Below, piece after piece: positions 1-8,219 of a stretch of DNA of 64,000 nt. The translations under genes and the position numbers were made by a program. The DNA is taken from NCBI GenBank assembly GCA_964628035.1, contig CAZVPI010000008.1:1-64000 (forward strand), given 5' to 3'. Position 1 is the first letter of the stretch, and each line of letters begins with the position of its first letter. Source of the DNA: UBA2199 sp964628035 (GTDB lineage: Bacteria > Acidobacteriota > Aminicenantia > UBA2199). A model generated the notes under the pieces. It ran no database searches, was not told the DNA's origin, and worked only from the letters and a program-made list of their open reading frames with translations.

Positions 1-54
1 CAGAGCAATTGACTCTTAATCAATAGGTTGAAGGTTCGATTCCTTCAGGGGTCA
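1..54 (+). tRNA. tRNA-Lys(CTT), 3' part only
   Basis: The left edge cuts this tRNA in or near the D arm. The anticodon stem pairs 8-12 with 20-24 around a seven-base loop with anticodon CTT at 15-17, which reads the lysine codon AAG. The T stem GAAGG/CCTTC encloses a TTCGATT loop, followed by the 3' acceptor strand and discriminator A at 54. CCA is not encoded, so it must be added after transcription. Confidence 0.9.
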
Positions 55-75
55 TGTGAAACTCAATGCCGATCT

Positions 76-110
76 CTCGGCGTAAGGCGGATGGCGTGCC
101 GCGTACGGCA
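76..110 (+). repeat. Short heptamer array (GGCG type) between tRNA-Lys and the next gene
   Basis: Five imperfect 7-bp units run from 76 to 110: CTCGGCG, TAAGGCG and three more variants. They belong to the same series as the arrays at 44699-44731 and 53838-53865. No matching inverted end is seen nearby, so this looks like half an element. Confidence 0.65.
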
Positions 111-154
111 GCAGCCATGGATCGATCTTGACCGTGGGCTGCTTTTTTCCTGAA

Positions 155-183
155 TTGATATTTTATAGCCCTTGGGCTAGAAT
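155..183 (+). promoter_or_regulatory. Sigma-70 type promoter for the 192 gene
   Basis: TTGATA (155-160), a 17-bp spacer and TAGAAT (178-183). Transcription would start near 190-192, at the ATG, so the message would be leaderless or nearly so. Confidence 0.65.
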
Positions 184-191
184 CGCGGGAA

Positions 192-1328
192 ATGGAAACG
201 CCCTTCAAGCCGCCAGTCGAGATCGTCCCGGTCCGCGGCCGTTGCCTGCGCCGCGAGTTCGTCCTGCTCCCCTACCGCTTCTATCGCGACGACCCCTGCT
301 GGGTGCCGCCGCTGATCGGCGAGGAGAAGAGGTTCCTCCTCCCCGCCAGCAACCCGTTCCTGAGGAACAACCCGGTCGAGCTCTTCCTGGCCCGCCGCAA
401 GGGCGTGACGGTCGGCCGGGTCGCCGCCGTGCTCAACAACGACCATCAACGCCAGCACCGGGACCGCTGCGGCTTCTTCGGCATGTTCGAGTGCGCCGAC
501 GACCCGCAGGCGGCGGAAGCGCTGATCGCGGCCGCCGGCGCCTGGCTGCGCGCCAGGGGCTGCGACACCCTGCGCGGCCCGGCCAGCTTTTCGCTCAACA
601 GCGTCGCCGGGCTGCTCGTCGACGGCTTCGACCGGCCGCCGGCGGTGCTGATGGCCTACAACCCGCCCTATTACCGGACGTTGCTGGAGGGGCTGGGCTT
701 CCGCCAGGCCATGCGCTTTTTCGCCTACGAGGTGTCGCGCGGGACCATCCGCTTCCCGCGCGCCGTCGGGCGCCTGGAAGAGCGCCTGCGCGACCAGGGC
801 ATCACCTTCCGCCCCTTCGACCTGGCCAACGCCAAGCGCGACATGGGCTTCATCATCGACCTTTTCAACCGGGCTTGGGCCGACAACTGGGGCTTCGTGC
901 CCAGCACCCTCGCCGAGGGGCTCGACGACCTGAAGAAGATGCGCCCGGTCATCAAGCCCGACCTCATCCTCCTGGCCGAAAAGGACGGGCGCCCGGTCGG
1001 CTTCTCGCTCTCGCTGCCCGACATCAACCAGGCGCTGCGGCCGCTGCACGGCCGGCTGTTCCCCCTGGGCTGGCTGCGCCTGCTGCGCAACCTGAGGAAG
1101 ATCGACGCCATCCGCGTCACCCTGATGGGCGTGCTCAAGGAGCACCGCCACCTGGGCATCGACCTCGTTTTTTACCGCCTGACCTCGGAGAACGCCGGAC
1201 GCTACGGCATCCACAAGGCCGAAATGTCATGGATCCTGGAGAACAACGAGGCGATGAACCGCGTCCTGCGCCACATCAACGCCCAGGTGACCAAGACCTA
1301 CGTGCTCTACGAGAAGCCGCTCCCCTGA
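192..1328 (+). CDS. GNAT-like acyltransferase family protein, function unknown
   Basis: This 378-residue cytosolic protein resembles the roughly 375-residue GNAT-fold proteins often annotated as N-acetyltransferase. Visible family features are the N-terminal segment with WVPPL near residue 38, an FLARR-VGR strand pair typical of an acyl-CoA N-acyltransferase core, and a second half beginning FRPF near residue 205 that looks like a repeated GNAT lobe. No substrate can be assigned. The gene precedes a small coiled-coil protein and two glycosyltransferases and may belong to a cell-surface polysaccharide locus. The ATG at 192 sits directly downstream of a promoter with no clear Shine-Dalgarno site. 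Family is fairly sure, function open. Confidence 0.75.
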   Translation: METPFKPPVEIVPVRGRCLRREFVLLPYRFYRDDPCWVPPLIGEEKRFLLPASNPFLRNNPVELFLARRKGVTVGRVAAVLNNDHQRQHRDRCGFFGMFECADDPQAAEALIAAAGAWLRARGCDTLRGPASFSLNSVAGLLVDGFDRPPAVLMAYNPPYYRTLLEGLGFRQAMRFFAYEVSRGTIRFPRAVGRLEERLRDQGITFRPFDLANAKRDMGFIIDLFNRAWADNWGFVPSTLAEGLDDLKKMRPVIKPDLILLAEKDGRPVGFSLSLPDINQALRPLHGRLFPLGWLRLLRNLRKIDAIRVTLMGVLKEHRHLGIDLVFYRLTSENAGRYGIHKAEMSWILENNEAMNRVLRHINAQVTKTYVLYEKPLP

Positions 1329-1340
1329 GCCCCCCTTCCC

Positions 1341-1370
1341 TTGAACCCGGGGCGCCCGGCGTGGTAAGAT
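1341..1370 (+). promoter_or_regulatory. Probable internal promoter before the 1386 gene
   Basis: TTGAAC (1341-1346), an 18-bp spacer and TAAGAT (1365-1370) lie in the 57-nt gap upstream of the 1386 gene. A GGAG ribosome site follows at 1377-1380. Confidence 0.5.
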
Positions 1371-1385
1371 GCCCCCGGAGACGCC

Positions 1386-1859
1386 ATGAGCAGCGAAAAC
1401 GACGACCCGGCCCGCAAGGAGATCGAAGCCCTCAAGAAGCGCATCCGCGCCGCCAGGGATGCCGCCGCCTCCCTCGAGGAGCTCGCCGGCGGGCCGCTGC
1501 GCCACCATCACCCGCTGGACCTCTGGTCGCTGTCCGACGACGAGCTGGACAACGAGATGGGCAAGCGCCTGGGCTTCCTGAACGGGGACATCGACTGCCG
1601 CCCCGCCGCCGTCACCTCGCACCGCCGCCTGATCGGCCCGTTCATCGTCCTCGGCAAAAAGATCCTGCTCAAGCTCCTGAGCCCCTACACCAATTCCCTG
1701 TTCGCCCGCCAGACCCGCTTCCACGAGCAGCTGGTCGCCTTCCACCTGGCCACCTTCATCCGCCTGCGGCGCATCGAGGAGAGGCTGAAGCGCCTGGAGG
1801 GCGGCCTGGACGGGTTCGTTGCCGACTCGGCCAAGGCGGACCACGCGCAGCATGGATAG
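1386..1859 (+). CDS. Hypothetical coiled-coil protein linked to glycosyltransferases
   Basis: This 157-residue protein is not recognised with confidence. Residues about 9-35 are a charged helix likely to form a coiled coil. The middle has an amphipathic stretch (IVLGKKILLKLLSPY), then RQTRFHEQLVAFHLATFIRLRRIEERLKRLE. A pattern of a helix followed by RQ-x-x-FN/H-x-x-L is seen in N-terminal parts of some polysaccharide-locus methyltransferases and glycosyltransferases, so a membrane-peripheral helper of glycan assembly is an inference. The stop overlaps the ATG of the next gene by 8 nt, which implies translational coupling. Confidence 0.7.
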   Translation: MSSENDDPARKEIEALKKRIRAARDAAASLEELAGGPLRHHHPLDLWSLSDDELDNEMGKRLGFLNGDIDCRPAAVTSHRRLIGPFIVLGKKILLKLLSPYTNSLFARQTRFHEQLVAFHLATFIRLRRIEERLKRLEGGLDGFVADSAKADHAQHG

Positions 1860-3135
1860 GGGCGAAGCCGGAAGCCCGGCCGGCCTGGCCCGCGCCGCAA
1901 GCGAGGTGGCGCGGCGCTCGGGCCCCCAGGCCGCTTACAACCTGCTGCTGCGCGCCGAGGTCGTCGCCGGCTGGCGCAAGCCCAGCCTGGCCCTCTACGA
2001 CCATACCCTGCACCTGATCGGCGGCGGCCAGAAATACGGCTGCACCATGGCCGAGGCGCTGCAGGAGGATTTCGACGTCACCCTCATCGCCCACCGGCCG
2101 GTCAGCCTGGCCGAGCTGATGAAATGGTACGATCTCGACCTGTCGCGCTGCCGCATCAAGGTCCTGCCGCTGACGTTCTTTCCCGACGGCCAGCCCATCG
2201 ATCCGGGGCGGGTGTCGGCGCGGACGGCCAACCCCTTCCTGGCCGTGAGCCGCGAGAGCGGCGAGTACGATATCTTCGTCAACAACAGCATGCTGGAGAT
2301 GGTCTGCCCGCTGGCGGGCGTGCCGCTCTTCGTCTGCCACTTCCCCGAGCGGCCGAAAGGCGACTATTTTTATGTCGACCGCTACCCCACCCTGGTCTAC
2401 AACAGCGTCTACACCGCCGGCTGGATCGAAAAGAAGTGGGGGCTGGCCGGCACCCACCACATCTACCCGCCGGTCGACATGGAGCCGGTCCCAGGCGAAA
2501 CGGCCAAGGAGAGCGTCATCCTCTCGGTGGCGCGCTTCGAGAGCGGCGGCAGCAAGCAGCAGGCCGAGATGGTCAGCGCCTTCGAGCGGCTGCTGCAAAG
2601 CGATCCCGTGTGCAGCCGCGGCTGGAGACTGGTCCTGTGCGGCGGCAGCGCCGAGGACAACCCCTACCTGGAGCGGCTGCGGGCGCGGCTCGCCGCCCGC
2701 CCCGGCCTGCCGGTGGAGCTGCGCGTCAACATCCCCCTCGACGAGCTGAAACGCCAATATGCCCGCGCCTCGGTCTTCTGGCACTTCTGCGGCCTGGGGC
2801 AGCGCAACCCGGCCCAGGTGGAGCATTTCGGCATGTCGACGGCCGAGGCCATGCAGAACGGCTGCCTGCCGATCGTCTTCGACGGCGGCGGCCAACGCGA
2901 GATCGTCGAGGACGGGGTGTCGGGATTCCGCTTCGCCGACGCCCGCCGCCTGCTCGAGCTCACGCGGCTCGCCCTGCGCGATCCCGAGCTGCGCCGGAAA
3001 ATGGGCCGGGAGGCGCGGCGGCGCGGCGCAGAGTTCTCGCGCCCGGTCTTCACCGCCAGGGTGCGCCGCCTCTTGGCCGGCCTGGCGGAATCGTACTTCG
3101 GAAAACGGCCCGCCGCGGCGGGCAAGGACGGATAG
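1852..3135 (+). CDS. Glycosyltransferase family 4 (GT-B fold)
   Basis: This is a 427-residue GT-B glycosyltransferase. The N-terminal domain has a glycine-rich HLIGGGQKYG acceptor-side loop. The C-terminal nucleotide-sugar domain carries SVARF at its start and the GT4 signature FGMSTAEAMQNGCLPIVFD with the paired acidic/glycine pattern ending in REIVEDG. It probably transfers an activated sugar to a lipid-linked or protein glycan on the cytosolic side of the membrane. I chose the ATG at 1852, which overlaps the upstream stop, over an earlier TTG. It is followed after 5 nt by a GT2 gene, so the two should act in the same glycan pathway. Confidence 0.85.
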   Translation: MDRGEAGSPAGLARAASEVARRSGPQAAYNLLLRAEVVAGWRKPSLALYDHTLHLIGGGQKYGCTMAEALQEDFDVTLIAHRPVSLAELMKWYDLDLSRCRIKVLPLTFFPDGQPIDPGRVSARTANPFLAVSRESGEYDIFVNNSMLEMVCPLAGVPLFVCHFPERPKGDYFYVDRYPTLVYNSVYTAGWIEKKWGLAGTHHIYPPVDMEPVPGETAKESVILSVARFESGGSKQQAEMVSAFERLLQSDPVCSRGWRLVLCGGSAEDNPYLERLRARLAARPGLPVELRVNIPLDELKRQYARASVFWHFCGLGQRNPAQVEHFGMSTAEAMQNGCLPIVFDGGGQREIVEDGVSGFRFADARRLLELTRLALRDPELRRKMGREARRRGAEFSRPVFTARVRRLLAGLAESYFGKRPAAAGKDG

Positions 3136-3140
3136 CCGGA

Positions 3141-4154
3141 ATGGACCCTGTCGTTTCCATCGTCATCCTCACCTGCAACTCCAAAGGGGTGGTCGAGCGC
3201 CTCGTGGAGGCCCTGCGCGCCCAGGAGTTCTCCCTGCCCACCGAGGTCCTGTTCATGGACAACGCCTCGAGCGACGGCACCCGCGAGTACCTGGATTCGC
3301 TCGCCGGCCTGGAGAAACGGGTCGTCCCGGTCGCTGCCGGTGCCTTCAGCCACAGCGGCACGCGCATGGCCGCGGCCCGCCTGGCGCGGGGCCGGGCGGT
3401 GGTGTTCTTCACCGACGACATCGTCCCCATCGGCGCCCGTTTCCTGGCCGCCCTGACGGCGCCGGTGCTCGAGGGGCGCGCCGCCGCCTCGTACGGCGTA
3501 TGGCAGATCGACCCCTGCCGCCACGACCCGGTCGACGCCTTTATGCACAACGACTGGCATCTCGGCTTCGACGACGTGGTCGAGCCCATCTCGGCCTACT
3601 GCTGGGGCAAGTTCCCCCCCGAGCTGCGCAGGCGCCTGTGCAACTTCGACAACTGCGCCTCCTGCATCGACCGCGACCTGCTCCTGCGCCTCGAGTTCCC
3701 CCCGGTGCCCTATGGCGAGGACATGCTCTTCGCCCGCAAGCTGATCCTGAACGGGCAGAGGGTGGCTCTGGCCAGGGGGGCGCGTTTCTTTCACTGGCAC
3801 AAGGTGAAGCCGGGCTACATGTTCCGGCGCATGTGCTACGACTCCTACCTCAGCGTGCGCGAGTTCGATATCTTCTACGTGCGCAGCCTGCGCGGCGTGA
3901 TCAAGGCCATCGCCCTGCGCAGCCTGCAGCGGGCCTGCCTGGCCTTTTTCAAGGTGCGCATGCCGCTGGGCAGGAAATTCTACTGGAGCTGGTACAACGT
4001 CCGCACCCTGAGCGCCGACTTCTTCGGCAAGTACGCCGGCATCCTGACCGAGGAGACGGCCTTGAAGGGGTTCTCGCCGCTGAAGCGCCAGCTCTATGCC
4101 GCCCAGCGGCGCATCGTCCGCGAGATCGAGGAGAAGAGCATCCTGCGCTATTGA
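3141..4154 (+). CDS. Glycosyltransferase family 2, rhamnosyltransferase-like
   Basis: This 337-residue GT-A enzyme starts with VSIVILTCNS and has MDNASSDGT in the nucleotide-binding region. The segment GAFSHSGTRMAAA matches the F-x-H-G-x-T-R-N motif of bacterial rhamnosyltransferases, and FFTDDIVP supplies the metal-binding DD pair. YGEDMLFARK probably holds the catalytic acid. A short basic C-terminal region may touch the membrane. The neighbouring convergent operon makes a dTDP-deoxysugar (rfbC, rfbD), which fits a rhamnose-type donor. The ATG at 3141 lies 5 nt after the preceding stop. Confidence 0.82.
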   Translation: MDPVVSIVILTCNSKGVVERLVEALRAQEFSLPTEVLFMDNASSDGTREYLDSLAGLEKRVVPVAAGAFSHSGTRMAAARLARGRAVVFFTDDIVPIGARFLAALTAPVLEGRAAASYGVWQIDPCRHDPVDAFMHNDWHLGFDDVVEPISAYCWGKFPPELRRRLCNFDNCASCIDRDLLLRLEFPPVPYGEDMLFARKLILNGQRVALARGARFFHWHKVKPGYMFRRMCYDSYLSVREFDIFYVRSLRGVIKAIALRSLQRACLAFFKVRMPLGRKFYWSWYNVRTLSADFFGKYAGILTEETALKGFSPLKRQLYAAQRRIVREIEEKSILRY

Positions 4155-4580
4155 GCCAGGTTGGCGAACCACGAGTGATTCGTAATCAGTGATCAGTGAT
4201 CAGAAAACAGCACGAGTGGATCTGCTTGCGAACTATCATAATTTGCGATTCGTGATTCGCGGCATTATTGGAACGGCCTCGAGACGTCAGACGTTGGGCG
4301 TGAGCAAAGCAACAAAAATCGTTTTCTTCCACTTTTTCCTTTTGCCCTTTCTACGTGTCAGTGTCAGCAAAAAGGTATGAAAAATGCCGGTTTTCTTCAC
4401 TTTTGCCTTTAACCTTTCGCCTTTTGCCTTGAACGCCCTTCCACTCCAAACGCTAGGTATTTTTCTTAGGGCCTTTTCTTCGACTTTGACCTTTTACCTT
4501 CTTCCTGTTACCTTTTGAGTGATCAGGAATGGATTTTCTCTGGCTTTACCCCTCTACCTCTCCACCCCTTTATCACTGAT
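4155..4580. repeat. Compound heptamer-repeat region between convergent operons
   Basis: This 426-nt gap holds no gene. Arrays of period 7 include the GTGATCA type at 4173-4210, a GATTCGT pair near 4245-4259, and TTTTGCC-type units at 4388-4425 and 4470-4518. The right end (4528-4577) reads, on the minus strand, as GTGATAAAGGGG followed by GGGGTAA-like units. 4242-4296 matches 20193-20257 inverted, and 4484-4577 matches 7996-8078 inverted. GC is visibly lower than in the flanking genes. Confidence 0.85.
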
Positions 4581-5465
4581 TCAGCCGATGCCGTGCCTGT
4601 CCTTCAGGTACTCGGCCAGCCCCTCCTGCCAGGGGCGCATGACGTTCAGCCCCTGGCGCTTGAGATGGGCGTTCTCCAGCACCGAATACTTGGGCCGGGG
4701 CACCTTGGCCGGGAACTCGCCGGGGCCGGCTTTCTGCAGGCGCACGGAGGAGCGGGACAGGCGGAAGATCTCGGCGGCGAAGGCGTGCCAGGAGCAGCTG
4801 CCCTCGGCGGTGGCGTGGTACAGGCCGTCCACGGCGCCGCCCCGCAGCATGTTCACAAGCTGCCGCGCCACTTCGCGGGTCGAGGTCGGGGTCAGGACCT
4901 CGTCGTCGACGACGCGAACCTCCTCGCGTTCGCGGGAGAGCTTGAGCATCAGGTCGACGAAGTTCAGGCCACCGGCTTTTTCCAGGCAGGGATGGGCGCC
5001 GTAGAGCCCCGACACGCGCAGCACCCAGTGGCGCGGCGCCAGCGAGCGCACGAAGAGCTCGCCGGCCAGCTTGCTGTTGCCGTAGGCGTTCAGCGGCAGC
5101 GGCGCATCCTCCTCCACGTAGGGGGCGGCCTTGGCCCCGTCGAAGACGTAGTCGGTGCTGATGTGCACCAGGCGGGCATGGCCGGCGGCGGCGGCCAATG
5201 CCAGGTTCCTCACTCCCAGGGCGTTGACGGCGAAGGCCCGCCCGGGGTCGGCCTCGCATTGCTCCACCTGGTGCATGGCGGCGGTGTTGACCACGACGTC
5301 GGCGGCGCTCTGGCCCAGCACCCGGCGCACGCGGTCGTTGTCGCGGATGTCCAGGCGGGCCAGGGTCAGCTCCTCGACGGCATGCCCCGCCTGGCGCAGG
5401 GCGACGACCAGGTCGCTTCCCAATTGGCCGTCGGCGCCTATGACGGCGATCTTCAGGGCGGCCAC
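4581..5465 (-). CDS. rfbD: dTDP-4-dehydrorhamnose reductase
   Basis: RmlD reduces dTDP-4-keto-L-rhamnose to dTDP-L-rhamnose with NAD(P)H in the cytosol. The 294-residue protein has the nucleotide-binding motif GADGQLG at residues 10-16, the signature STDYVFDG at 103-110 and the SDR catalytic pair Tyr128 and Lys132 (YGNSK). Its length is normal for the family. It is the last gene of the rfbC-epimerase-rfbD operon, 5 nt behind the epimerase. Homologues of rmlA and rmlB are not in this window, so the pathway must be completed elsewhere. The stop abuts the heptamer-repeat region. Confidence 0.93.
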   Translation of the reverse strand: MAALKIAVIGADGQLGSDLVVALRQAGHAVEELTLARLDIRDNDRVRRVLGQSAADVVVNTAAMHQVEQCEADPGRAFAVNALGVRNLALAAAAGHARLVHISTDYVFDGAKAAPYVEEDAPLPLNAYGNSKLAGELFVRSLAPRHWVLRVSGLYGAHPCLEKAGGLNFVDLMLKLSREREEVRVVDDEVLTPTSTREVARQLVNMLRGGAVDGLYHATAEGSCSWHAFAAEIFRLSRSSVRLQKAGPGEFPAKVPRPKYSVLENAHLKRQGLNVMRPWQEGLAEYLKDRHGIG

Positions 5466-5470
5466 CGGGA

Positions 5471-6433
5471 TCAGCCCTTCTTTTCCAGGGCCTTGAACAC
5501 CTGGATGTTGTAATAAGCGGGGTTGTCGAAGTCGCGGAACTTGGGCAGGTTGTCGACCAGGTCCTTGACGATCGACTCCACGTCGTGCTTGGGATGGAAG
5601 CTGAGCACCTTGCGCGCCTTGTCGATGCTGACCTTGTAATTGCGGAAATCCTGGACATGCTTGATCTGCAGCTGCACCTCGGCCTGCAGGTGCGCCTTGA
5701 GGCCGGCCTGCACCAGGTCGCCCAGCTCCCCCACCGTGTAGTTGCCCGAGGCGATGTTGAAGATGCCCGAGATGCCGTCGTTGGCCTCGATGGCGCGGAT
5801 GTAGGCGCTGGCCGCGTCCTGGATGGCCAGGATGGGGCGCCAGATGGCCGGGTTGTTTACCGTGATCGTCTTGTTGGCCAGCGCCGACTTGAACATGGTG
5901 TTGACCACCAGGTCAAGGCGCATGCGCGGGCTGTAGCCGCTGACCGTCCCCTGGCGGAAGGCGATCACCGAGAAGTCCTTGTCCTGCAGCTGCATCGCCC
6001 CCTGCTCGCCCTGCAGCTTGGAGATGCCGTAGGGATAGTTGGAGACGGCGGGCTGCGTCTCGTCGTAGAGCTCGTTGACGGTGTAGCCGTAGACCGAGCA
6101 GGAGCCGGCGTAGATGAAGCGCTTGACGCCGGCGACCTTGGCCAGGTAGGCCAGGAAGGCGGGGGCGGCGGCGTTGAAGATGAAGTTCTTGCTGGGCGAG
6201 AACTCGGCCATGGGGTCGTTGGAGAGCCCGGCCAGGAAGATCACCTGGTCGAAGCCGCGCACGTCGCCGGCCTGCAGGTCGAAGATGTCCTTGCGCACGA
6301 TGCCCACCTGCTGCGGCAGGTGGTTGCCGAACCAGAAGAGGTCGATGACGCTGACCTCGTATCCCCTCTCGAGCAGCTTGGGGATCAGGACCGAACCGAT
6401 GTAGCCGGCGCCGCCGGCGATGAGGATCTTCAT
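5471..6433 (-). CDS. NAD-dependent sugar epimerase/dehydratase (extended SDR)
   Basis: This 320-residue extended SDR starts with the Rossmann motif GGAGYIGS (residues 7-14). It has SCSVYG followed by the catalytic Tyr/Lys pair in YPYGISKLQGE. The C-terminal half fits the sugar-nucleotide-binding part of the family. The exact reaction cannot be read from sequence; UDP/dTDP/GDP-sugar 4-epimerase, dehydratase or 4-reductase are all possible. It lies between rfbC and rfbD, so a role in deoxysugar synthesis alongside, or as a branch of, the rhamnose pathway is likely. Confidence 0.85.
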   Translation of the reverse strand: MKILIAGGAGYIGSVLIPKLLERGYEVSVIDLFWFGNHLPQQVGIVRKDIFDLQAGDVRGFDQVIFLAGLSNDPMAEFSPSKNFIFNAAAPAFLAYLAKVAGVKRFIYAGSCSVYGYTVNELYDETQPAVSNYPYGISKLQGEQGAMQLQDKDFSVIAFRQGTVSGYSPRMRLDLVVNTMFKSALANKTITVNNPAIWRPILAIQDAASAYIRAIEANDGISGIFNIASGNYTVGELGDLVQAGLKAHLQAEVQLQIKHVQDFRNYKVSIDKARKVLSFHPKHDVESIVKDLVDNLPKFRDFDNPAYYNIQVFKALEKKG

Positions 6434-6446
6434 GGGTGGTCTCCTG

Positions 6447-7019
6447 TCAGGACGGGTAGGTGAAATGGTCGGACTCGGGGCTGGCCAGCCATTGCTCCAG
6501 GGTGCGGGCCTTGCGGTCCTTTTCGGAAAGGATGGGATCGGCCACGGGCCAGGCGATGGCCAGGGCCGGGTCGTTCCACAGGATCCCCGCCTCGGCTCCG
6601 CTGTTGTAGGTGCCGGTGCACTTGTACTGGATCTCGGCCACCTCGGAGAGGACGCAGAAGCCGCGGGCGAACCCGGCCGGGGCGTACACCTGCTTCTTGT
6701 TGGCCGCCGACACCTCCAGGCCGAACCACTGGCCGAGGCTGGGCGATCCCTTGCGGATGTCGACGGCGACCAGGTAGGCGCTGCCCACGGTGACGCGCAT
6801 CAGCTTGCCCATGGGCGGCGACCACTGGAAGTGCAGGCCGCGCAGCACCCCCTTCTGCGAGCGCGAATGGTTGTCCTGGACGAAGTCGACGGGCAGCCCC
6901 AGCTGGTGGAACTGGTCGGCGCGGTACACTTCCATGAAGAAGCCGCGCTCGTCCTCGTACACGTCCGGCTCGATGACGACCAGGCCGTTCAGGTGGCGCG
7001 AGGCGATCTTGATCTGCAT
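6447..7019 (-). CDS. rfbC: dTDP-4-dehydrorhamnose 3,5-epimerase
   Basis: RmlC epimerises dTDP-4-keto-6-deoxyglucose at C3 and C5. The 190-residue cupin protein has the family sequence DERGFFMEVYR near the N-terminus, the catalytic His63 in VLRGLHFQ, and LWNDPALAIAWP near the C-terminus. I chose the ATG at 7019 because AGGAG sits just upstream of it and the protein then begins as typical RmlC does. An upstream in-frame ATG at 7088 lies at or above the promoter. It is the first gene of the deoxysugar operon. Confidence 0.93.
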   Translation of the reverse strand: MQIKIASRHLNGLVVIEPDVYEDERGFFMEVYRADQFHQLGLPVDFVQDNHSRSQKGVLRGLHFQWSPPMGKLMRVTVGSAYLVAVDIRKGSPSLGQWFGLEVSAANKKQVYAPAGFARGFCVLSEVAEIQYKCTGTYNSGAEAGILWNDPALAIAWPVADPILSEKDRKARTLEQWLASPESDHFTYPS

Positions 7020-7269
7020 CCATAGCTCCTTGCCGAGAATGAAGGGATCAGTGTAGCGAAAAGCGAGGGAAAGATCAAGAGCATTCAATCTCTGGGTGTT
7101 CGTGGTAGAGGGAAACGTGACGGGCTATACGAGGTGGCGACAGTGGCGCTGGCAGCCAGAGGCGGGCCCTCGTGTGGCGTGTTAAGTGATGAGGGATGAG
7201 ACAAGCCGAGAGCGGGCGATCGCGATGCGTGGGCGGCGTGGGACCTTGAAGCTCTTTTGGCTCGCTGTT
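7020..7269. repeat. Gap with promoter and degenerate repeat remnants
   Basis: About 250 nt without a gene. The right part of the rfbC leader holds its promoter. Downstream, 7130-7165 has GTGGCG-type triplet runs, and 7188-7203 has TGATGAG/GGATGAG heptamers. These look like eroded copies of the intergenic repeats seen elsewhere. No clean inverted ends are visible. Confidence 0.4.
7050..7078 (-). promoter_or_regulatory. Promoter of the rfbC operon
   Basis: On the minus strand: TTGATC (7078-7073), a 17-bp spacer and TACACT (7055-7050), about 30 nt upstream of the rfbC ATG and its AGGAG site. Confidence 0.6.
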
Positions 7270-7851
7270 TTACAGCTTCTTCAGGATCTTGATGCACTCG
7301 TTGCGCATCGCCTTGAGCGCCTTGTCCTCCACCGACTCCAGGGCCTTGATGCGCAGCTTCTGCTCCAGGTCGCGGGCGGTGGGGTCGTTGGCGGTGTCGC
7401 GCAGGTAGCTGCCCAGCAGCCCCTCGAGCGCTGGGAAAAGGTTGCGATGGGCCTGCAGCTCCTCGAGGAACAGGCGGGGGTTGAAGGCGATCAGGTTGCC
7501 CATGATCTTGTTCAGGTTGACCTCGAAACCGCCGTAGGCGATGGTGAACAGGCGGAAGCCCAATTTCACCGAGTTGGCCTGACCCGAATAGACCTCGCCC
7601 TCCAGCACGCCCAAATGGTCGTTGATGGCGTTGAGGGCGATGAATCCGTCCTTGATGTCCAGGATCTTGCCTGTGGCGGGCAGCAGGGTCAGGACTTTCT
7701 GGGCGTTCTCCTCGCTGGGAGAGAGGTAGTACTGGGTCCAGGCCTCTTCCAGGCCCTTCCAGTCCATGGCCGCCTGTGTTTGGGCGAATTCCGCCGAGCT
7801 CGTCAGCGCCAGCCATGCGCAGGCGCCCATCACGATCAGTCGTCGCGTCAT
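7270..7851 (-). CDS. Hypothetical secreted protein
   Basis: The product is 193 residues long and not recognised. It starts MTRRLIVMGACAWLALTSSAEFAQ, a plausible Sec signal peptide cut after about residue 20-24. The rest is helical and soluble, with no cysteines, metal motifs or membrane segments. It ends in charged helices (AMRNECIKILKKL carries the only late Cys). I chose the ATG at 7851 because GGAGG lies about 7 nt upstream. A TATAAT box within an AT-rich tract near 7885-7890 could be its promoter. It stands alone between repeat regions. Confidence 0.7.
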   Translation of the reverse strand: MTRRLIVMGACAWLALTSSAEFAQTQAAMDWKGLEEAWTQYYLSPSEENAQKVLTLLPATGKILDIKDGFIALNAINDHLGVLEGEVYSGQANSVKLGFRLFTIAYGGFEVNLNKIMGNLIAFNPRLFLEELQAHRNLFPALEGLLGSYLRDTANDPTARDLEQKLRIKALESVEDKALKAMRNECIKILKKL

Positions 7852-7879
7852 GCCTTCCCTCCAGGCCAGGTTTTTCACA

Positions 7880-8219
7880 CGCCGATTATAAACAAAAATA
7901 AAATAAAATAAAGCAAAATCAACTACATGAAACTTATTTTTCGATTTTTTTGAAAATGCAGCAACGATGTTGGGCTATAGGCTTGAGGTGAAAGGCAGTG
8001 ATAAAGGGATAGAGGGGTAAAGGGGGAAAGCAAGAAAAACACATCCCTGATCACTCAAAAGGTAAAAGGAAAAAGTGAAGGCAATGCTGGGTCGACGGCA
8101 GACGGAAAACGGCGGACGATAACGGCATGGAGGCCAGTCCGGGGATCCCTTGTCTTTTTTTTATGCCGTCCGCCGAGTTCCGTATTGGCGGCTTCTGCCA
8201 CTGCCACGATCACGGCCCC
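7880..8219. repeat. AT-rich leader plus heptamer-repeat region
   Basis: This gap of 368 nt (7852-8219) begins with an AT-rich promoter-like tract. From 7996 it carries a block beginning GTGATAAAGGG, with GGGGTAA-type units. That block is matched inverted at 4484-4577, including the shared word TGATCACTCAAAAGGTAA. It ends with a triplet-type array (8193-8216) touching the lolC stop. Confidence 0.8.

Noticed and set aside
128..2017. Long plus-strand frame across the GNAT and 1386 genes
   Set aside because: Its translation is Arg/Pro/Ala-rich and ends mid-gene. The other frame gives a recognisable protein with an RBS or promoter-linked start.
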